Source: Anaerolineae bacterium (lineage in GTDB: Bacteria; Chloroflexota; Anaerolineae; Aggregatilineales; UBA2796). Taken from it: 64,000 bases of DNA. This document shows positions 59,501 through 64,000 of this stretch, piece by piece (position 1 is the first letter of the stretch; each line of letters starts with the position of its first letter). The position numbers and the translations under genes are program-made. The notes under the pieces were generated by a model. The model made no database searches, was not told the DNA's origin, and was given only the letters and a program-made list of their open reading frames with translations. The stretch is from assembly GCA_019637615.1 (NCBI GenBank), contig JAHBVJ010000014.1, forward strand, positions 1-64,000, given 5' to 3'.

Positions 59501-61232
59501 CGCCGCCGGACTCTTTGTAGGCGGCGAGCGCCAGACGACGCCCCTGACGCCGCTCGAACAACTCGGTCAGCGCGTACTGCATGAGGGGCAGCGCTCCGGG
59601 CTGTTCGCCCACGTCATCGATGATGGCGGTGATCAACTCATCTTCGCAGTACATCCCGACGCGCTCCGCCGGACTGACGATGGCGCGGCGCAGTTCTTCG
59701 ACCTTGAGAGGAAGCACGACTTCGGTACGGCGGCGCATCATCTCGCCAAAACGCGGATAGAGCAGCGGACGGTCATAAAAATCCGCGCGCAGCGTGACGA
59801 TCACGCGCAGCCGACTTTGAGGATCGAGCGCCGCTTTGATCAGCATGAGCATGATGTGGTTGCGCTCGTCTTCGTTTTCGAGCAGCGTGAAGACTTCCTC
59901 GAACTGGTCGATCACCAGCAGCAGTTGATACTGCGGATCGGCGGGCAGGGCGGCTTCAACAACCTTGAGCAAGCCCTCGTGACTGTCGCGCAGTTGCTTG
60001 AGCGTGTCATCGGTTAGAGGATTGACGGCGACGCGCGTCAGGGCAGCGGCGAGTTCATCCAGCGGGCGCGGGCCGGGGATCATCTCGACCACGAACCAAT
60101 TGCTGGAACCGGCGATCAGGCCGCGCCGGAGCGCCGGAATCAACCCTGCGCGCACGACGCTCGATTTACCCGAACCGCTGGGGCCGACCACCGCCAAGAA
60201 CCGCCGATAGTCGTCCTGTTCTAGAAGGCGTGCCGCGAGCTGGTCGGTGAGCTGTTCGCGCCCGAAGAAATCATCCGAGTCGGCTTGCTGGAAGGCGCGC
60301 AAGCCCTTATACGGGTTGACGATCTCGCCCATCGGCCCGTCTTGGCTTTCGGGTAGATCGATGGAAATGATGTTGAGCTGACCCGTATCCCAAGTTTTGG
60401 TCTGATGTCCGGCGTTGATGGCCTCGCGGAAGGCACGCGCCAAGGCCATTGCATCGGGATAGCGCTCGTGGGCGTCTTTGTGCGTGGCGCGGCGGATGAC
60501 GCCATTGACGGCAATCATCACTTTCTCGTCCATGAGGGGCAGTTCGATGGGCGGCAGGTCTTCGTTCAACTGGAAATTGACGATCTCCGCGAACGAGGAG
60601 GAGGAGGCCAGCGGCGTGGTGCCTGTCAAGATTTCGTAGATCATCATGCCCATCGCGTACAGATCGGTCTGCGCGGTAACGGAGGCACCTTTGATCTGCT
60701 CCGGCGAGCTGTAGATGGGCGACCCCGCCAGCCCGTCGCTGGTGCGATCCGCCGAGCCACCGAGCGCAATGCCGAAATCCGCGAGGTAGGCGTTGCCGTC
60801 TTCATCGAGCAGGACGTTATCGGGCTTGAGGTCGCGGTGGATCACGCCGTTGCGGTGCGCGACGGCGAGGGCAGAGCAAATCTGATCCACGATGCGGGCG
60901 GTAGGTTCTAGCTCCCACGCGCCGTTCTTGAGCGAATCGCGCAGGCTGCCGCCGCGCAGATAGCGCATGACGAGGAAGGCACCACCCGGATCGCGCCAGT
61001 AGTCGTAAAGCGGCACGATGTGGATATGCTCCAGCCGCGCCACCAATTGGGCTTCGTATTCAAAACGGCGGATGAATTCCGGCTGGTTGGCGTATTCAGG
61101 CGCGATGACCTTGATGGCGACTTCACGCCCGACCATCGGTTGGTAGACTTTGTAGACCACGCCAAAGCTGCCCACGCCGATCTGCTCGCGGATTTCGTAC
61201 CCTTTGACCGTCTGACCTAATAGGTTATCCAT
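56589..61232 (-). CDS. Ser/Thr protein kinase fused to a STAND ATPase and 14 WD40 repeats
   Basis: A 1547-residue protein. Residues 12-270 are a PknB-type kinase: Gly loop GVGSFGVVYK, Lys41 in VAIKVI, HRD 132-134 with Asp134, DFG 152-154. Residues about 310-560 are an nSTAND1-like ATPase (NPYKGLRAFQQADSDDFFGRE, Walker A GPSGSGKSS, Walker B LLVIDQFEEVF), followed by helices. A coiled coil of charged residues leads to one transmembrane helix (LVWVMALALAVGVGLLVVAI). Fourteen WD40 repeats follow, most with FSPDG..LATGS..RLWD, enough for two seven-bladed propellers. Kinase and ATPase would be inside and the propellers outside. It lies 26 bp downstream of the transporter gene. Confidence 0.93.
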   Translation of the reverse strand: MDNLLGQTVKGYEIREQIGVGSFGVVYKVYQPMVGREVAIKVIAPEYANQPEFIRRFEYEAQLVARLEHIHIVPLYDYWRDPGGAFLVMRYLRGGSLRDSLKNGAWELEPTARIVDQICSALAVAHRNGVIHRDLKPDNVLLDEDGNAYLADFGIALGGSADRTSDGLAGSPIYSSPEQIKGASVTAQTDLYAMGMMIYEILTGTTPLASSSSFAEIVNFQLNEDLPPIELPLMDEKVMIAVNGVIRRATHKDAHERYPDAMALARAFREAINAGHQTKTWDTGQLNIISIDLPESQDGPMGEIVNPYKGLRAFQQADSDDFFGREQLTDQLAARLLEQDDYRRFLAVVGPSGSGKSSVVRAGLIPALRRGLIAGSSNWFVVEMIPGPRPLDELAAALTRVAVNPLTDDTLKQLRDSHEGLLKVVEAALPADPQYQLLLVIDQFEEVFTLLENEDERNHIMLMLIKAALDPQSRLRVIVTLRADFYDRPLLYPRFGEMMRRRTEVVLPLKVEELRRAIVSPAERVGMYCEDELITAIIDDVGEQPGALPLMQYALTELFERRQGRRLALAAYKESGGVLGALARRAEELYKGLDEAGQAACQQLFLRLVTLGEGTEDTRRRVQRGELSSLGHDNAAQDTVLDEFSKYRLLTFDRDPTTRDQTVEVAHEALIRTWGRLREWLNTSREDLRTQRRLQQSATEWINAKRDRSFLTVGARLTQFENLKTESAVVLNSEERDYLEASLAERDRLEAAEKERSARELDLARQTAESARKAADSAEAAARAQKLSARRLRALVWVMALALAVGVGLLVVAIRAREIAIVAQSQAEDQRQQAETARTDALTNLTRSDGLRYASLATNLLQSDRNVETAALLAVKSLNKLYTAQGDDALRLAADFYYATTLYAGAADAINGVVFSPDGQYVASGGRDGKVLLWERSTGKLMQTFEGHTDAIVGLAFSSDGSKLVTGSFDKTCILWDVATGKPIRTFTGTEKRVRSVNYSPDGRYVVAGTGDWTAWMWDADTGKLVHQFGADEATRHKDFILSVAFSPDSKILATGSGDKTVRLWDVATGEPLELNGKFLDLVGHTAFVESVRFSPDGSQIVTASDDKSVRVWDIHTGMQVGLPFIGHDDKVYSAQFSPDGKFVISGSEDKTARVWSLATGKQVQLMANHTQGVNSVAWSPDGTQLLTGSSDHSARLWEVHTGPKPGHFEGHQAAILAAVYSPDGKWVMTGGEDQTVKLWDAQTGEVKFNFTRHQESSGNIVSLTFSPDSKYALTGGDDGLAWLIDVATGEGLHKFVTGDIIPSTGKADWTGQVAFSPDGKLILTSNKDGTITLWDAKAYINMRTFKLGTADKPIGATAAVFSPDGKTFVTGSDDSLARLWDAATAKQIAVFAGHTGAVFSASFSPDGKLLATGSEDGTVRIWDVATTKEVYTLTGHVEQPWVAFSPDGKLLATGNYHNGAGLWDVATGKEIRTITGHLGPVRSVDFSPDGKFLLTGSNDTTARLWQVDYNDLIASLCDKVLTDFTDEQRTQFDIKDTSATCPKFAK

Positions 61233-61258
61233 AAACGCTAATGCTCCGCTGCGCTAGA

Positions 61259-62608
61259 TCAATCAAAATTCAACTTGTCCAAGATGCCTGATGACGTGCG
61301 CTGACGCCGTTTGAGACGCCAACTAAGCAGGCTTTTGTCGTATTCCATGCGGGCTTTGAGGACGCACAAGATGCCGCCAATCGCTAAGGCCATGCCGATC
61401 CACAGATAGCCCAGATAGTAGTAGGGCGTGAGGCCGGGGCCGAACAAGACCACCACCCCCGCCAGAAGGCACCCGCCCACCGCGCCGAGGCCGATCATGC
61501 CGTTATCCATGATCAGGCCGACCCGCCCGCGCCGTTCTTCCGGCACCAGCGCCAGCAGCGATTTGTGCGTGGCCTCATCGATGGTGTCACGCGGGAGGCG
61601 GTTCAAGACCATCGCGCCGACGCCGCTGATGAAGCCCGGCATCCCGATCATCCAGACGAAGCCGCCCAAAACCGCCAAGGGCATGATCAAGAAGGCGTTC
61701 TTGATGGTCAGCTTTTCGATCAGGCGGCTGGTTACGAAAGTTTGCAGCAAAAAGGCCGTCAGCGCTACTCCGAGGCGGTAGACGCTGTAGAACTGCTGGA
61801 AGCCCGCGCCATCGGGGTACTGCTGGCTGCTGACCGCCACGAAATGAAACTCGATGATGATGTGGCAGGCGATGAGCATGGCGACCGCGAAGGCAAGGAA
61901 CTTGTAAAGCGGGATCGAACCCACGAACTCCCAGCCTTCGGCAAGCTGCTTGCGGAGGGGCGCGTCTTTCTTGACCGTCTGCCGCACTTTGACATCCCGC
62001 AAGCGGACGCGCACCACGAGAAAAGCCAGCACATACAGGATCACAATAAAGGTGGTGAGGTCAACGCTGGACGCCTGAATCTGCTTGAGGAGCGTGGGCG
62101 CGAGGCCAGCAATGATGATGCCCGTGATCTTGCCGATAAAGCCGATGGCACCGAGCAGCGGCAGCAGGCGCTTGGTCTGGGCGAGGTCAAGGGCGTCGTT
62201 GGCGAACACCCAGAAGACCAGCGGGAAGAACAGCCACTGCTGATCCGAGATGATGTACAGCAGCGAATAGGTCAGCCAACCGCCGACGTTGAGCGCGAAC
62301 ATCATGCGGATGGCGAAAAAGATGCCCGCAAAAACGAGACAGACCGCACTGAGCAGTTGTACGCGGTTGAAGCGATCCACCAGCAGCGATTGGAAGGCGG
62401 CGACGATGGCGATCAGCGCGTAGTTGACGATCCACACGAGCAGAATCTGGTTGGTGCCAACTTCGCTCAGGAACCCGCTGACCGCGACCACACCTGAGAT
62501 TTGCTGCGCCATCGAGTTGACGAGCAGCAAGAAGCCAAGTGAGAGCGTGAGGCCGACCTCAGCAGGATAGACGCGAAATAGGCGAACAATCAGGCTGTTA
62601 TCTCTCAT
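61259..62608 (-). CDS. NTP/NDP-antiporter-like (TLC/MFS) membrane protein
   Basis: A 449-residue membrane protein with about twelve helices. The ATG at 62608 has GGAG six bases upstream; a longer frame to 62677 is unlikely. The segment FWVFANDALDLAQTKRLLPL with LGAIGFIGKITGIIIAGLAP recalls the ADP/ATP (NTP/NDP) translocase family of plastids and obligate intracellular bacteria; the link is inferred and it could be a general MFS protein. It probably forms an operon with the giant kinase gene that follows. Confidence 0.75.
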   Translation of the reverse strand: MRDNSLIVRLFRVYPAEVGLTLSLGFLLLVNSMAQQISGVVAVSGFLSEVGTNQILLVWIVNYALIAIVAAFQSLLVDRFNRVQLLSAVCLVFAGIFFAIRMMFALNVGGWLTYSLLYIISDQQWLFFPLVFWVFANDALDLAQTKRLLPLLGAIGFIGKITGIIIAGLAPTLLKQIQASSVDLTTFIVILYVLAFLVVRVRLRDVKVRQTVKKDAPLRKQLAEGWEFVGSIPLYKFLAFAVAMLIACHIIIEFHFVAVSSQQYPDGAGFQQFYSVYRLGVALTAFLLQTFVTSRLIEKLTIKNAFLIMPLAVLGGFVWMIGMPGFISGVGAMVLNRLPRDTIDEATHKSLLALVPEERRGRVGLIMDNGMIGLGAVGGCLLAGVVVLFGPGLTPYYYLGYLWIGMALAIGGILCVLKARMEYDKSLLSWRLKRRQRTSSGILDKLNFD

Positions 62609-62925
62609 GAATGGCTCCGATGTGGCGGCGATAGACGCGGTTCCGTGACGGGCAGCAAACACCATACGATGATACAACGTTAGGATAACGATTGGAGATC
62701 ACTAACCTCTACCAAAATGAATTTCGTGTGAAATATGTGAAAAATCCGCATAAAAATACGCGTCTGTAATAGACTAGGCCAGAAAAGTGGCAGACACTAT
62801 TCTCATCGACACACGACTAAACCCGTTAGATATGCCCATTAACGCACTGAAATCAGCGTGATGAGCGCGATTTCTAGCGAACGACATAGCAATAAAACGA
62901 CATAGCAATAAGGGGTTCTCTCTCC
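62609..62925. other. Divergent intergenic region with a 16-bp tandem duplication
   Basis: Contains the promoter regions of the transporter gene and the GT4 gene, but no clear -35/-10 pair was found. AACGACATAGCAATAA occurs twice in perfect tandem (62880-62895 and 62896-62911), ending immediately before the AAGGGG ribosome-binding region of the GT4 gene. Confidence 0.6.
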
Positions 62926-64000
62926 ATGCGCGTTGCCCTGTACACCGAGACATTCCTGCCCCAAATCAATGGTATCGTCAAAGTTATCTGCCTGACCCTA
63001 GAACACTTACAGCGCTGCGGCGTCGAGGCCGTGGTGGTGGCTCCTGAAGAATCGATTGACTCGTATGCGGGCGCGACGGTGATCAAAGTACCTTCGATGC
63101 GCAATCCGTTTTACCCCAAAGGGCGCGTTGGCATCCCGAACGCCGACACGCTCAAGCAGATCGCGGCCTTTGACCCTGATGTGATGCACATGTTTCACCC
63201 ATCATTCACCGCGTTCAGAGGGCAGCACTTCGCACGGCGGCTGAACGTGCCGACGGTGGCGTCGTTTCACCTTGACCTTGACCACGCGATCAATTTCTAC
63301 CGCTTCAAGCCGATCAGCAGCGTGATTCGCCGTCTGATGGTGTGGGAATTCAACCGCAGCGATCTGGCGCTGGCTCCGTCACCGCGCGTGCAGCAGCAAA
63401 TGCTCGATCTGGGCATCCGCGAGGTGGGGTTGTGGCGGCGCGGGGTGGACGCCAACAAGTTTCATCCCCGCTTGGCAGACGCTGCGATGCGCAACCGTCT
63501 GAGCGACGGGCATCCCGATGACCGCCTGCTGTTGTACGTTGGGCGGTTGGCTCCTGAGAAGCAGGTTGACCAGATCAAGACGGTATTGGAACGCGTCCCC
63601 GGCACGCGGCTGGCGATTGTCGGCGGCGGCGCGTTGGAACAAGACCTGCGCAAGCATTTCTGTGGATTGCCCGTAACCTTCGTGGGGCATCTGGTAGGCG
63701 ATGAGTTGGCACGCGCTTATGCCAGCGCGGACGTGTTCGTGTTTCCATCGGCCTTCGAGAGCTTTGGACTGGTGCTGCTAGAAGCACTGGCGTCAGGGCT
63801 ACCCGTGGTATCGTCCAAGGTGGGCGGTGCTCCGCATGTGATCAGTGAGGGGCGATCCGGCTACTTATTCGAGGTGAATGATGTGGACGGCATGGTGAAT
63901 GGCGTCCGGCACGTGCTGCGCGATCCGGCGACACTGCCCGCGATGCGCCTTGCCGCGCGTCAGGATGCCGAACTGCATTCGTGGTCGCACATCATGGACG
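62926..64000 (+). CDS. GT4 family glycosyltransferase (3' end beyond the window)
   Basis: A glycosyltransferase that begins MRVALYTETFLPQINGIVKV, the usual start of the SQD2/PimB-like GT4 group, and reads for 358 codons to the window edge without a stop. Blocks seen are HMFHPSFTAFRGQHFARRLN, LLLYVGRLAPEKQVDQIK, LAIVGGGALEQDLRKHF and the donor-site FPSAFESFGLVLLEALASGL. It probably adds a sugar to a lipid or surface glycan. The ATG at 62926 is preceded by AAGGGG at a distance of about ten bases. Confidence 0.92.
   Translation, partial: MRVALYTETFLPQINGIVKVICLTLEHLQRCGVEAVVVAPEESIDSYAGATVIKVPSMRNPFYPKGRVGIPNADTLKQIAAFDPDVMHMFHPSFTAFRGQHFARRLNVPTVASFHLDLDHAINFYRFKPISSVIRRLMVWEFNRSDLALAPSPRVQQQMLDLGIREVGLWRRGVDANKFHPRLADAAMRNRLSDGHPDDRLLLYVGRLAPEKQVDQIKTVLERVPGTRLAIVGGGALEQDLRKHFCGLPVTFVGHLVGDELARAYASADVFVFPSAFESFGLVLLEALASGLPVVSSKVGGAPHVISEGRSGYLFEVNDVDGMVNGVRHVLRDPATLPAMRLAARQDAELHSWSHIMD

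Overview
The window reads as a stretch of a moderately GC-rich bacterial chromosome, most likely from the phylum Chloroflexota (Anaerolineae-like). This is inferred from the gene mix: a type 2 isopentenyl-diphosphate isomerase, a SARP/BTAD-type regulator, Uma2 and DUF1152 proteins, an ALDH16-type double aldehyde dehydrogenase, a giant kinase-STAND-WD40 protein, and many membrane GT39 and GT4 glycosyltransferases. No single marker here proves the phylum. Gene density is high, genes run in short operons on both strands, and there is one tRNA gene, one IS630-type insertion sequence and no CRISPR array or prophage.

Layout. 0-12 kb: a secreted protein and a GH27 alpha-galactosidase, MsrA, IPP isomerase, a SARP-like regulator facing an amidase across an inverted-repeat-rich promoter region, a TlpA-like thioredoxin facing a CopD-like protein, a GT39 membrane glycosyltransferase and RNase Z. 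12-24 kb: HAD phosphatase, tRNA-Arg(CCG), a three-gene operon (YraQ/DUF318 permease, TIGR03943 protein, membrane protein with a HEAGH motif), Uma2, Sua5 coupled to a GMC oxidoreductase, orphan LivF/LivG ATPases, DinB, a PuuD-like hydrolase, and a KimA-like transporter behind a structured leader and an intrinsic terminator. 24-35 kb: LysA-type decarboxylase, LacI regulator with a clear promoter and operator, two unknown proteins, rhomboid protease, alpha/beta hydrolase divergent from a CGNR zinc-finger regulator, BirA and ALDH16.

35-47 kb: an IS630 element inserted just downstream of the polyamine-type ABC operon potBCDA. A TIR-domain membrane protein gene upstream of that operon is bracketed by two 52-bp direct repeats, one of which contains the operon's apparent -35 box. 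Then come a membrane protein, a DUF1152 protein and an M28 peptidase. 47-64 kb: polyphosphate kinase, NAD-dependent epimerase, shikimate-kinase-like protein with a HAD phosphatase and a GT4 enzyme, lectin-like and VanZ proteins, flavodoxin, DUF2334 deacetylase-like protein, VOC protein, the 1547-residue kinase/STAND/14xWD40 protein downstream of an NTP/NDP-antiporter-like gene, and a GT4 gene cut by the window end.

The most notable unexplained items are (1) the 22.05-22.36 kb leader, which folds by eye into a three-way junction followed by a hairpin and a terminator and is a candidate orphan riboswitch; (2) the repeat-flanked TIR-6TM cassette; (3) 35-bp tracts of five heptanucleotides that recur upstream of ABC ATPase genes; and (4) two operator-like arrays, one of evenly spaced half-sites beside the CGNR gene and one of paired 9-23-9 inverted repeats beside the SARP gene. 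All pairings and promoters were read by eye; no folding program or database search was run.
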